Shown here: positions 1 to 7,747 of the stretch, one piece after another | Layout of the letters: every line of letters begins with the position of its first letter | How positions within the stretch are numbered: the stretch's first letter is position 1 | Origin: Candidatus Pelagibacter sp. | GTDB taxonomy: Bacteria > Pseudomonadota > Alphaproteobacteria > Pelagibacterales > Pelagibacteraceae | NCBI GenBank assembly: GCA_028225715.1 | Contig: JAOIXS010000021.1 | Location: 1,041 to 14,480, forward strand | Length of the DNA stretch: 13,440 nt | Direction of reading: 5' to 3' | Program-made: the position numbers and the translations under genes | Notes under the pieces: model-generated | What the model was told of the DNA's origin: nothing | Databases searched by the model: none | Seen by the model: only the letters and a program-made list of their open reading frames with translations

Positions 1-574
1 TTGTATTAATTTAATACATTCTTTGGGAATTAATAAAATTTTAATTAATACATTTTACCTAAGTGAAAAAATTGAACAATTTCTTAAAGATAAGAAATTT
101 AATTTAGAAATTAAGATAGTTAATGATGGCCCAAATATTTTAGATACAGGTGGTGGAATTTTAAATTTGATAAATTCATCTAATGAAACAGATTTTATTA
201 CATTTAATCCAGATACCGTATGGAATGAAAATTATAAGAAATACATTAAAGATATGGAGAAGTTTTATTTTTTAAACAAAGTTAAAAATATACTTTTATT
301 AGCTAATCAAAACTTGAGTTTTGACAAAAATTTGAAAGGTGATTTTAATCTTAAAAAAAATATAATAAAAAAAAATGAACTTAATTGTTTAATTTATACT
401 GGATGCCAGATCTTGAATAAGAGTTTATTCAACTCATATGAGGTAGGCAATTTTTCAATTTCAAATATTTGGAATAAATTAATTAATAAAGACGAGTTAT
501 ACGGTTTTGAGAGTTTAGAAGACTTTAGGCATTTAACGGATCTTAATATCTATAAACAATTATTAAAAAACTAA
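1..574 (+). CDS. MurU-like sugar-phosphate nucleotidyltransferase, 5'-truncated by window edge
   Basis: The frame is open to the left edge (residues before TTG 23 read CINLIHS), so this is the C-terminal part of a longer gene and TTG 23 is not the start. What is seen: an N-H-x-L-type strand (INTFYLSEKIEQFL), then DTGGGILN and the FNPDTVW segment, whose Asp matches the metal-binding Asp of NTP-transferase (GT-A-like) folds, and a YTGCQIL strand typical of MurU/GDP-mannose-pyrophosphorylase-like proteins. The nucleotide-binding G-rich loop lies outside the window. By family, the best match is the alphaproteobacterial MurU group, which uridylylates N-acetylmuramate-1-phosphate in peptidoglycan recycling and usually follows the kinase amgK; that neighbour cannot be seen here. 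The C-terminal segment (GFESLEDFRHLTDL) departs from the usual G-x-W-x-D-V-G-T-P ending, so substrate is uncertain. Its stop overlaps the gpmA stop by 12 bp. Another hexose-1-phosphate nucleotidyltransferase is the main alternative. Confidence 0.72.
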   Translation, partial: CINLIHSLGINKILINTFYLSEKIEQFLKDKKFNLEIKIVNDGPNILDTGGGILNLINSSNETDFITFNPDTVWNENYKKYIKDMEKFYFLNKVKNILLLANQNLSFDKNLKGDFNLKKNIIKKNELNCLIYTGCQILNKSLFNSYEVGNFSISNIWNKLINKDELYGFESLEDFRHLTDLNIYKQLLKN

Positions 575-1279
575 TAAGTCCTTAGCCCTATCTTGATCTA
601 GGTAAGAGCATTCTTTAATATTTTGCTGTGAATCTAAATTTATCAAAAGTGGATTACCTGTTGGTATTTCAAGTAATGATATTTTCTGGTTATCTAATTT
701 GAATAAAAATTTGCATAGTGCTCTTATTGAATTCCCATGAGCTGAAATTAAAATATTTTTATCATTCTTTAGTTTCTCTTGGATTTCATCAACATAAAAT
801 TTCATTACTCTTTCGTAGGTATCTTTAAGGGACTCGGTGTCAGGAATATTTTCTTTTGGAATACTTTTATAAACATCTATATTTAATGGATGATATGGAT
901 TGTTTCTACTTAAGGGATCTGGTTTAATATCCCAAGATCTTCTAAAAGTATGGATTTTATCTTCACCAAGTTTTTCTTTCATTTCATCTTTATTTAGCCC
1001 CGTTAAAGCTCCATAATGTCTTTCATTTAATTGCCAGGCTCTAATTGGTTCTCTTTTATCTCTTAATGTGTCTTGGATAAATTTTAGTGTGTTAATAGCT
1101 CTTAACTGAAACGACGAATAAAAATGATTAATATCAATTTTAGCTTCCTTAATATATTCGCCAGCTTTACAAGCTTCTAATTTCCCTTGACCAGTAAGAT
1201 CTACGTCAACCCAACCAGTAAATCTTTTTTCTAGATTCCATTCACTTTGACCATGTCTAACTAAAATTAAATGAGGCAT
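563..1279 (-). CDS. gpmA: 2,3-bisphosphoglycerate-dependent phosphoglycerate mutase
   Basis: This cytosolic enzyme interconverts 3- and 2-phosphoglycerate in glycolysis and gluconeogenesis through a phosphohistidine. The 238-residue product begins with the catalytic VRHGQSEWN motif, with nucleophile His9, Arg8 and Asn15. It continues with FTGWVDVDLT (20-29), the RAINT segment with Arg60, LNERHYG with acid/base Glu86, and the second catalytic histidine His181 in SAHGNSIRAL, followed by IPTGNPL. All signature residues of the dPGM branch are present and length is close to the roughly 250 residues of the family; only the C-terminal tail is slightly shorter. ATG is chosen because the family starts two or three residues before this strand. 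There is no recognisable Shine-Dalgarno site. It is convergent with the upstream nucleotidyltransferase (12-bp overlap of 3' ends) and divergent from the VanZ-like gene. Confidence 0.96.
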   Translation of the reverse strand: MPHLILVRHGQSEWNLEKRFTGWVDVDLTGQGKLEACKAGEYIKEAKIDINHFYSSFQLRAINTLKFIQDTLRDKREPIRAWQLNERHYGALTGLNKDEMKEKLGEDKIHTFRRSWDIKPDPLSRNNPYHPLNIDVYKSIPKENIPDTESLKDTYERVMKFYVDEIQEKLKNDKNILISAHGNSIRALCKFLFKLDNQKISLLEIPTGNPLLINLDSQQNIKECSYLDQDRAKDLLVF

Positions 1280-1325
1280 ATGATATATTTTGATAACTGA
1301 TAAAAATGATAAAATAAATAAAATA

Positions 1326-1354
1326 ATTATATAAAAATATGAGTAAAATTTTAA
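1326..1354 (-). promoter_or_regulatory. Candidate gpmA promoter
   Basis: On the minus strand a perfect TATAAT (1326-1331) lies 17 bp downstream of TTAAAA (1349-1354), a 4/6 match to TTGACA. It would give a leader of roughly 40 nt before the gpmA ATG. The -35 lies inside the start of the divergent VanZ-like gene, and the surroundings are almost pure A/T, so chance matches are common. Confidence 0.35.
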
Positions 1355-1713
1355 TTTTAGGATTTCACACTATTAATTTAATATTAATAATATTTTATTT
1401 ATATCCAGGAAGTTTGCTAGGTTTTTTTTTATATAATGACAGTTCTATACAACCTCAGATCACAAGAGATTTTTTAATTTCTTCAAATCATTTTTATGCA
1501 TTCGTTATTTTATCTATATCTGGATTCATAGCTTATAATAAAACCACTAGGATTAATGTTCTGATCACATACTTATTTTTACTTTCAATTATTTTAGAGT
1601 TCACTCATATAATAATTCCTAATAGAAATTTTGAGCTGAGTGATTTATTTGGAAATTTTTTAGGTGTTGTTCTTGTAATTATTTTTTATAAAATAAAAAA
1701 TAGATATGTATAA
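1339..1713 (+). CDS. VanZ-like family small membrane protein
   Basis: This 124-residue protein has about four hydrophobic segments (near 5-24, 46-66, 72-90 and 102-120). It carries the hallmarks of the VanZ-like family: a first helix pair linked by a loop with HFYAFVILSISGFIAY, and a C-terminal signature LEFTHIIIPNRNFELSDLFGN, which corresponds to the family pattern E-x-x-Q-x-x-x-P-x-R-x-x-x-x-D-x-x-x-N-x-x-G. The family role is poorly defined; VanZ itself gives low-level teicoplanin resistance, and most homologues are uncharacterised inner-membrane proteins. ATG 1339 is the only start before the first helix and has no clear Shine-Dalgarno. The stop overlaps the next gene's start by 8 bp (ATGTATAA), so the two are very likely co-transcribed and translationally coupled, suggesting an envelope-related role. 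Confidence 0.82.
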   Translation: MSKILILGFHTINLILIIFYLYPGSLLGFFLYNDSSIQPQITRDFLISSNHFYAFVILSISGFIAYNKTTRINVLITYLFLLSIILEFTHIIIPNRNFELSDLFGNFLGVVLVIIFYKIKNRYV

Positions 1714-2305
1714 ATCTTATAATTTTTTTTTTATTTTACTAACATTGCTAATTTCAGCATGTTCTTCTATTCCTCAAAATACATCAAACAGTTGTTCTAT
1801 TTTTAACGAAAGATACCTTTGGTACAAACATGCAAAAAGTACTGAAAAAAAATGGGGTACACCAATCTATGTTCAATTAGCTATTATTAAAATGGAATCT
1901 GATTTTGATTGGCTGGCAAAACCACAACGACAAAAATTATTTAAAATTATACCCTTTAAGCGTCCATCAAGTTCTTTTGGATACTCTCAGGCTGTAAAAG
2001 GAACATGGGAGCAATACAAAAATGAAACAGGTAATAAACTTGCAACAAGAGCAAGATTTAAAGATAGTGTAGACTTTATTGGTTGGTACACTGATAAAAC
2101 GGAGTCTCTTTTAAAAATTTCTAAGAAAGATGCTTTTAGACAATACCTTGCATATCATGAGGGGTGGGGTGGTTATAAAGATTATAAGAATAATCAGAAA
2201 GTTATAGGCTTAGCTAAAAAAGTAGAAAAACAATCTAATAAATACAAATCACAATTACAAGATTGTCAAAAAAGACTAAATAAAAATAAATATATTATAT
2301 TTTAA
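1706..2305 (+). CDS. Lytic-transglycosylase-like (SLT-fold) lipoprotein
   Basis: A 199-residue predicted lipoprotein. Residues 1-18 form a signal peptide with a lipobox LISAC, giving lipidated Cys19. The domain resembles the alphaproteobacterial transglycosylase-SLT lipoproteins: WGTPIYVQLAIIKMESDF contains Glu64 in the position of the catalytic Glu of lysozyme-like lytic transglycosylases, followed by SSSFGYSQAVKGTWEQY (88-104, the GYSQ/GLMQ motif) and LAYHEGWGGY (148-157). These enzymes cleave the MurNAc-GlcNAc bond of peptidoglycan with formation of the 1,6-anhydro product. Activity is inferred from these motifs. The C-terminal 40 residues are Lys/Gln-rich. It overlaps the VanZ-like gene by 8 bp and its stop overlaps the RND permease stop by 4 bp on the other strand. 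Two further cysteines, Cys30 and Cys187, could form a disulfide in the periplasm. Confidence 0.83.
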   Translation: MYKSYNFFFILLTLLISACSSIPQNTSNSCSIFNERYLWYKHAKSTEKKWGTPIYVQLAIIKMESDFDWLAKPQRQKLFKIIPFKRPSSSFGYSQAVKGTWEQYKNETGNKLATRARFKDSVDFIGWYTDKTESLLKISKKDAFRQYLAYHEGWGGYKDYKNNQKVIGLAKKVEKQSNKYKSQLQDCQKRLNKNKYIIF

Positions 2306-5300
2306 CGAAGTTGTTTTTTTAATTCAATATCAACAGCATCTATTCTTTTCGTATTCTTTGCTAATACCAAATACATGGTTGGAGTTACATACAATGTAAA
2401 AAATGTTGATATAATCATTCCACCTAGAATAGTAGCACCAACAGCTAGTCTTGAAGCTTCCCCTGCACCTGGCCCAATATTTCCTATAACTAAAGGCATC
2501 ATTGCAATCATTGTGCTTATTGACGTCATCATTATGGGTCTAAATCTTAATTGACAAGCTTCCTTAACTGACGTTTCTATATTTTTTCCAGCTGTTCTTA
2601 ACTGATTGGCATAATCAACGATTAGAATACTATTTTTAGTTGATATTCCAATTAAGATGACAAGTGCTATTTGTGAGAAGATATTAATAGAACTATTCAA
2701 GAATAGTATAAAGACCAAACCTCCAAACAAAGCAAGTGGAACAGTTAACATAATAATAAATGGATGAATAAATGAATTAAAGGTTGCAGCCATTACTAGG
2801 TAGGCAGTTAGAAATGCTAATCCAAAAATAATAAACAGTTCATTACTAGTCTCTTTTATTTCTTCTGATTTACCCTTCCATGCAATTTGGTTGGAAGAGC
2901 CAATTTCTTCCATCGTTTCCTCTAAATATGCAATTGCTTCTGTAAGTGTATAAGACTCAGATATATTTGCGGATATTGTTACAGCTCTCTGCCTGTTATA
3001 TCTTGTTAATTTTTTTGCAGACCCTTTTTCACTGAACTCTACTAAATTTGCTAAAGAAATAAGTTTACCAGAGCTTTCCGATCTAACAAATATTTTAGAA
3101 AGCCCTTCTTGAGATCGTCTATCAGCTAAGTATTGCTGAAGTATAATTGGGTATTCTTTACCAAGTCTATTAAAGTTCGTTACTGTTTTTCCACCATAAA
3201 GAGTTTCTAGTGTTTTACCGATTGATTCAGTGGATACACCAAGGTCCTTAGCCTTATTTTTATTTATTTGTAGTTTTATTTCAGGTTTATCTCTTGAGTA
3301 ATCTGATTCTAGTCTTGATAAATTTTTATTCTGTCTTAATTTTCTAATAACTTTGGATTGTATTTCTTCTAACTCTTCGTAAGTACTGCCCAATATAACC
3401 ATTTGAACAGGTTTATTGTAGCTAGAAACTCTAATAGATTGAGGTGATATTGGAAAAGCGACAGTTTCTGGCACAGTCACAATTTTTCCAATTGCCTCCC
3501 TCATTATTGTTAGTGAACTTTTATCTCTTTCAGCCCATTCATCCAATAATGCAATTATTATAAAGCTGTTAAAAGAATTTTTGTTGCCACCAAAGCCTGG
3601 CACTCTCATTATAAACCTTTTATATGGACTACCGTCAGCCTGAAGAAGGGGAATTAATCTTTTTTCAACATCTTCTGCTCTTTTTTCAGTATATTCAAAA
3701 GAACTCCCTTCATCTGTAAATCCAAGAACAAGATATACGCCTCGATCTTCCATAGGTAATAATTCTTTTTTTGTAAAATGAAATAAAGTACCAGAGACAA
3801 TAATAGTGAAGACAATAAATAAAATTATAATTTTTTTCTTATTTAGCCAATACTCCAATGTTTCTTCATAAAATTTTGATAACGATTTAAAAAATTTATC
3901 AAATTTAGTAACTATAAGATTTTGCTTAGGTTCTTTCTTCAAAAACTTACTTGCTAACATGGGTGACAAAGTAAGAGCCACAAAAGAAGATACCACAACT
4001 GAAAATGACAGCGCTATAGCAGTCTCTCTGAATAATGTTCCTGCAATACCATCTATAAAAATTAAAGGAAGAAAGACAGCTACTAAAATTAATGTAGTTG
4101 CAATAATAGCAAAACTGATTTGTTTTGATCCTTTGTAAGCCGCAACTAAAGGGCTTTCTCCATTTTCAATTCTTCTATAGATAGCATCTGTCATTATGAC
4201 TGAGTCGTCAGTAATTATTCCAATTGCCAGAATAAAACTTAACAAGACAAAAATATTTATTGATAAACCAAATAAATAAAGTCCTAAGAAGGATGCTATT
4301 AAACTTACAGGCAAAGCAACGGCTGGAACAATTACAGCTTTTATATTTCCTAAAAATAAATAAATAATTATTACTACAAGTATAAAGGCAATTATTAATG
4401 TCTTATAAACCTCTTCAATAGCAGTACCCACATAGGTTGCTCTGTTAAAAGCTACTTCTATATTTAGATCCCCTGGTAATGTTTTCTTAACTTCATCTAT
4501 TTTTTTACTTATTTCTTTAGAAAGCTCTACTGTTGAAGCACCACTTTTTGCATAAATACCAATCCCAACTGTAGTCAAATCTAAAGCACCTTTTCTTTGT
4601 GCCTTGAATAGATTTTTTTCTGAAACTGGACCAAACTCAATATTGGCAATATCTTGAAGTCTTATAACTCTGTTTTGGTTTTTTTTTATGGGTAGGGTTT
4701 TTAATTTTTCAATATCATCATATGATTTATCTAAATTTAGTATTAAATCAATATTAGTAGCTTCTAATGTGCCTGCTGGCAGGCTCACATTCTCTTTTCT
4801 TAAAGCTTGCTCTACCTCTTGAATGGTTAAATTATTTGCTGCAAGTTTAATTGGATCTATCCAAACTCTAACACTTAGATCTCTTAAACCACCAGTTATA
4901 ATAGTTCCTACATTTTTAACACTTGAAAATTGATCTACTAAATATCTCTCAACATAATCTCCAAGTTCTAAATCACTCCAGGTTGTAGAAGTTACTGAAA
5001 GCCACATAGTAGTTGAAAATCCTGCTGATTGTTTAAGTATTTGAGGGGCATCAGCTTCATCAGGTAACCTACCAACAATTCTTGCTACTCTTTCTCTTAT
5101 ATCGTTGGCGGCATTATCTAGATTGATATCAGTATTAAATTCAACACTAATTGAACTACTTCCATTTTCTGATGTTGAATTAATATTTTTTACTCCCTCT
5201 ATTCCACCAATCACTTTTTCAATTACTTGAGTTACTTCTTGGTCAATTATAGGAGCTGAAGCAGATTTGTAGTCCACTTTAATTTGAACCACAGGAGGTT

Positions 5301-5424
5301 GTAGGCCTTCAGGTAATTCCCTTACAGGTAATTGTGAAAAAACAAATATTCCAAAAACAATTAATATAAGAGACATCACCCAAGCAACTACAGGTCTTCT
5401 TATACTTACATCTGTTATATACAT
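2302..5424 (-). CDS. RND (HAE1/AcrB-type) efflux permease
   Basis: The 1040-residue product is a full-length inner-membrane proton/drug antiporter of the hydrophobe/amphiphile efflux RND group. It starts with the standard SIRRPVVAWVMSLILIVFGI helix, followed by a large periplasmic loop (about 33-335), TM2-6, a second TM block around 340-495, a second periplasmic loop (about 550-860) and a C-terminal TM block. Proton-relay residues are kept: Asp406 and Asp407 in TDDSVIMTD and Lys930 in ISTKNSILIVDYANQ. The length fits a complete porter and docking domain. Exported substrates cannot be told from sequence. It is the last gene of an operon; the adaptor stop lies 4 bp before its ATG, with no Shine-Dalgarno, implying translational coupling. 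No TolC-type outer-membrane channel gene is in the window, so a channel encoded elsewhere would be required for a tripartite pump. Confidence 0.95.
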   Translation of the reverse strand: MYITDVSIRRPVVAWVMSLILIVFGIFVFSQLPVRELPEGLQPPVVQIKVDYKSASAPIIDQEVTQVIEKVIGGIEGVKNINSTSENGSSSISVEFNTDINLDNAANDIRERVARIVGRLPDEADAPQILKQSAGFSTTMWLSVTSTTWSDLELGDYVERYLVDQFSSVKNVGTIITGGLRDLSVRVWIDPIKLAANNLTIQEVEQALRKENVSLPAGTLEATNIDLILNLDKSYDDIEKLKTLPIKKNQNRVIRLQDIANIEFGPVSEKNLFKAQRKGALDLTTVGIGIYAKSGASTVELSKEISKKIDEVKKTLPGDLNIEVAFNRATYVGTAIEEVYKTLIIAFILVVIIIYLFLGNIKAVIVPAVALPVSLIASFLGLYLFGLSINIFVLLSFILAIGIITDDSVIMTDAIYRRIENGESPLVAAYKGSKQISFAIIATTLILVAVFLPLIFIDGIAGTLFRETAIALSFSVVVSSFVALTLSPMLASKFLKKEPKQNLIVTKFDKFFKSLSKFYEETLEYWLNKKKIIILFIVFTIIVSGTLFHFTKKELLPMEDRGVYLVLGFTDEGSSFEYTEKRAEDVEKRLIPLLQADGSPYKRFIMRVPGFGGNKNSFNSFIIIALLDEWAERDKSSLTIMREAIGKIVTVPETVAFPISPQSIRVSSYNKPVQMVILGSTYEELEEIQSKVIRKLRQNKNLSRLESDYSRDKPEIKLQINKNKAKDLGVSTESIGKTLETLYGGKTVTNFNRLGKEYPIILQQYLADRRSQEGLSKIFVRSESSGKLISLANLVEFSEKGSAKKLTRYNRQRAVTISANISESYTLTEAIAYLEETMEEIGSSNQIAWKGKSEEIKETSNELFIIFGLAFLTAYLVMAATFNSFIHPFIIMLTVPLALFGGLVFILFLNSSINIFSQIALVILIGISTKNSILIVDYANQLRTAGKNIETSVKEACQLRFRPIMMTSISTMIAMMPLVIGNIGPGAGEASRLAVGATILGGMIISTFFTLYVTPTMYLVLAKNTKRIDAVDIELKKQLR

Positions 5425-5428
5425 TTAA

Positions 5429-6433
5429 TTATTTATTTTTAGTGTCTTTTTTTTCTGACTTATTAAATATATTTAATTTTTTTAACCAATCAAATTTGCT
5501 CTTTTTAGTTTCATTTTTTTTAGGTTCAGCTTTTTTTTTCCAATTGGATTTCACTTTTTTTGCACCTTTTTTAATTGGTTTTATCTCAAGTCTTGGTCTT
5601 ACTTTTTTTAGACCTTCAGCAACAATATTATTTCCTTGTGATAACCCTGAAACTATTTCAATAAATCCACTATCTCTTATTCCAATCACAACTTCAGTTT
5701 TGTTAGTAATATTTTTTTCTGAAACTTTATAAACGTATGTTTTATCACCCTCCATCATTAAACTAGTGTCAGGTATACTTAGTGAATTCTTTTCATTGTA
5801 TTTAATTGTAATCTCTAAAAGAGATCCTGGTAAAATATCAAAATTATTATTATTTAACTTTATTCTCGTAGCTAAAGATCTTTTTTCAATATCAATTCTT
5901 CCTGATGTAGAATCTATAATTCCAGAATAAATTTTATCATTATTACCAGAAAATTTAACATCAACATTCAAATTCTCTTTAATGAAACTTGAGTAAATCT
6001 CTGGGATATCGACATCTACATAAATTATTGAAGTATCTTCTAATTGTATTAAAAGAGAACTTTCTGAAACTTTAATATCATTTGAGAAATCTCTTTTAGT
6101 TACTATTCCATCAAAGGCAGCTATCAGATTCCTAGTCTTTAATTTTGTTATTAAATCACCTTTTTTTAATTTTTTATTAAATTCTATTGGGCTAACTATT
6201 TCATATTTCTCAATTTTATATGATTTAGTTCTAAATGGGGTTGCTGTTCCATATGTTGAAACTTTTTGGGAGAAATCTTTTGCAACAACTTCTGTTACTA
6301 TTATTCCTGGAGGAGGTCTTTTGCTAAATTTTTTTTTAAAATGATTTCCTATCATTGTTCTTCCAACAATTACTATTGTAATAATTAAAAAGAAGGCTAG
6401 GATTATAGTTCCAATTTTTGTAGATCTTTTCAT
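5429..6433 (-). CDS. RND periplasmic adaptor (membrane fusion protein), hairpin-less with Lys-rich tail
   Basis: A 334-residue adaptor for the downstream RND permease. Residues 1-9 are basic and 8-24 form a single N-terminal membrane anchor without a lipobox. The lipoyl half-motifs are joined almost directly: KKLKKGDLITKLK (88-99) is followed within about six residues by AAFDGIVTKRDF (105-116), where family members normally have 60 or more residues of alpha-helical hairpin. The beta-barrel domain is recognisable (about 137-211, with RSLATRI and LPGSLLEI), as is the membrane-proximal domain (SIPDTSLMMEGDKTYVYKV to GLSQGNNIVAEGLKKV, about 218-278). The last 48 residues are a Lys-rich low-complexity tail. 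It lies 3 bp after the sulfurtransferase stop and 4 bp before the permease ATG. The family assignment is firm; missing hairpin means the usual contact with a TolC channel cannot be assumed. Confidence 0.9.
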   Translation of the reverse strand: MKRSTKIGTIILAFFLIITIVIVGRTMIGNHFKKKFSKRPPPGIIVTEVVAKDFSQKVSTYGTATPFRTKSYKIEKYEIVSPIEFNKKLKKGDLITKLKTRNLIAAFDGIVTKRDFSNDIKVSESSLLIQLEDTSIIYVDVDIPEIYSSFIKENLNVDVKFSGNNDKIYSGIIDSTSGRIDIEKRSLATRIKLNNNNFDILPGSLLEITIKYNEKNSLSIPDTSLMMEGDKTYVYKVSEKNITNKTEVVIGIRDSGFIEIVSGLSQGNNIVAEGLKKVRPRLEIKPIKKGAKKVKSNWKKKAEPKKNETKKSKFDWLKKLNIFNKSEKKDTKNK

Positions 6434-6436
6434 ATT

Positions 6437-7249
6437 TTAATTCTTTCCATATTCACTCCATGATCCGTCGTAAATAGTAGGCATATATTTATTATCTATT
6501 AAGGAATAAGCAAGAGCCAAAACCGAAGCAGTAACTCCAGAACCACAAGTAAATACAATGTTTTTGCCCAACTCATATCCAATTGATTTAAACTTTTCAT
6601 AAATTTTTTCTCTGCTAATAAAAGTATGATCTTGATTTATGAGTTCAGAAAAGGGTAGGCAAAAAGAGTTTTTGATAGAGCCACTTCTCAGTCCTTTTCT
6701 TGGTTCAGGGACTTGGCCTTTAAATCTTTCTAAACTTCTTGCATCAATAACATTAAATTTATTTTCTAAAATATTTTTATTAATTTGGTTTATATCTTTT
6801 ACTAATTCTTTTTTTTCATGCACAGTATAGCTAGAGGAAATAATCTTAATTATATCATTAGTAGTTGCTCTATCTTCTTCAATCCATTTTTTTAATCCAC
6901 CATCCAATACATGAACTAATTCTGGACTGTGACCAAAGTAGATAAAATTATACCAACATCTACATGAACTAACTACATCTGAATTATCATAGATGACTAT
7001 CCGATCATTGTTTTTAATTCCCATGTTAGAAACAATATCTTTCCATGACTTAACATCTGGCAACATATGAGGTAGGTCAGTATCTTTTTTAGAGTTTTTA
7101 TCTAAATCAAAAAAAATTGCATTTTTAATATGTTTATTTTTATATTCATTAAAACCATTACGCTCTGTCTGAGGCATGTGCCATGAACAATCAATAATTT
7201 TTACCTTATCTAAATTTTCTTCTAACCAACTTGTATTAACTAAAGACAT
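6437..7249 (-). CDS. sseA: 3-mercaptopyruvate sulfurtransferase (two-domain rhodanese)
   Basis: The 270-residue product has two tandem rhodanese domains: an inactive N-terminal one (about 5-127, including the VLDGGLKKW strand at 114-122) and a catalytic one (about 155-268). The active loop is CGSGVT (235-240), with Cys235 as the persulfide carrier. CGSGVTA-type loops mark mercaptopyruvate sulfurtransferases, whereas thiosulfate sulfurtransferases carry CRKGVT. The PEPRKGLRSGSI segment (181-192) and the C-terminal YDGSWSEYG also match this group. The enzyme would move sulfur from 3-mercaptopyruvate to a thiol acceptor, giving pyruvate; it has no signal peptide, so it is cytosolic. It is 1 bp after msrA and 3 bp before the RND adaptor, all on the same strand. 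The start follows an A-rich AAAAAGA stretch that lies in the msrA 3' end. Thiosulfate use as a second activity is possible. Confidence 0.93.
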   Translation of the reverse strand: MSLVNTSWLEENLDKVKIIDCSWHMPQTERNGFNEYKNKHIKNAIFFDLDKNSKKDTDLPHMLPDVKSWKDIVSNMGIKNNDRIVIYDNSDVVSSCRCWYNFIYFGHSPELVHVLDGGLKKWIEEDRATTNDIIKIISSSYTVHEKKELVKDINQINKNILENKFNVIDARSLERFKGQVPEPRKGLRSGSIKNSFCLPFSELINQDHTFISREKIYEKFKSIGYELGKNIVFTCGSGVTASVLALAYSLIDNKYMPTIYDGSWSEYGKN

Positions 7250-7250
7250 A

Positions 7251-7694
7251 TTATCTTTTTTCTAAATATCTCTGGTGGTATTCTTCAGCGGGGCAGTAAT
7301 TTTTTAATAAAGAAGATTTTGTTACAACTTGTCCAGATAAACTCGAATTTATTTTTTCTATAACATTCTCAGCAATTTCTTTTTGTCCATCACTTAAGTA
7401 AAATATTTCACTTCTATATTGTGTACCAAAATCTGGTCCTTGTGAATTTAAGGTTGTAGGGTCATGAATTTCAAAGAAAAATTCTAAAATTTTTTCATAA
7501 GATATGATTTTAGGATCAAAATCTAATTTAACAACTTCTGCATGATTTGTATTACCAGTGCATACTTCTTTGTAGGTAACTTCTTTGCTATCACCCCCAC
7601 AATAACCAACTTCAGTTTTAATAACTCCCTCAAGTTTACTGAACTTAATTTCTGGACCCCAAAAACATCCTAATCCCAATACTGCTATTTCCAT
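7251..7694 (-). CDS. msrA: Peptide-methionine (S)-S-oxide reductase MsrA
   Basis: MsrA reduces the S-epimer of methionine sulfoxide, free or in proteins, with thioredoxin as usual electron donor. The 147-residue product opens with the catalytic GCFWG motif (9-13, nucleophile Cys10), and has the conserved GYCGG (30-34), YKEVCTGNTNHAEVV (41-55), FGTQYRS (89-95) and YCPAEEYHQRYLEKR (133-147) segments. Most homologues have Ala in GYAGG; here it is Cys32. Cys134 lies near the C-terminus and is a candidate resolving cysteine. There is no N-terminal extension or signal peptide, so it is cytosolic; it is shorter than E. coli MsrA but within the range of minimal family members. It is the first gene of a four-gene operon with sseA, the RND adaptor and the RND permease, and its start lies 35 bp from that of the divergent EamA gene. 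Confidence 0.95.
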   Translation of the reverse strand: MEIAVLGLGCFWGPEIKFSKLEGVIKTEVGYCGGDSKEVTYKEVCTGNTNHAEVVKLDFDPKIISYEKILEFFFEIHDPTTLNSQGPDFGTQYRSEIFYLSDGQKEIAENVIEKINSSLSGQVVTKSSLLKNYCPAEEYHQRYLEKR

Positions 7695-7718
7695 TGCTTA
7701 TCCATAAATTTAATCTAC

Positions 7719-7747
7719 AAATTATTCTTATGTTAACTAAAAATCAA
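7719..7747 (-). promoter_or_regulatory. Candidate promoter of the msrA-sseA-RND operon
   Basis: On the minus strand TTGATT (7742-7747) and TAATTT (7719-7724) are separated by 17 bp, upstream of msrA. The inferred start site would give a leader under 20 nt. The -35 falls within the first codons of the divergent EamA gene if that starts at 7730. The match is fair but the region is A/T-rich. Confidence 0.35.

Noticed and set aside
1280..1338. Small RNA or extra gene in the 59-bp gap between gpmA and the VanZ-like gene
   Set aside because: Nearly pure A/T, no stable stem and too short; best explained as a divergent promoter region.
5442..5732. Plus-strand open frame of 96 codons opposite the adaptor tail
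   Set aside because: Phe/Leu-rich product is the mirror of the Lys/Asn-rich tail on the minus strand; no start signal or family likeness.
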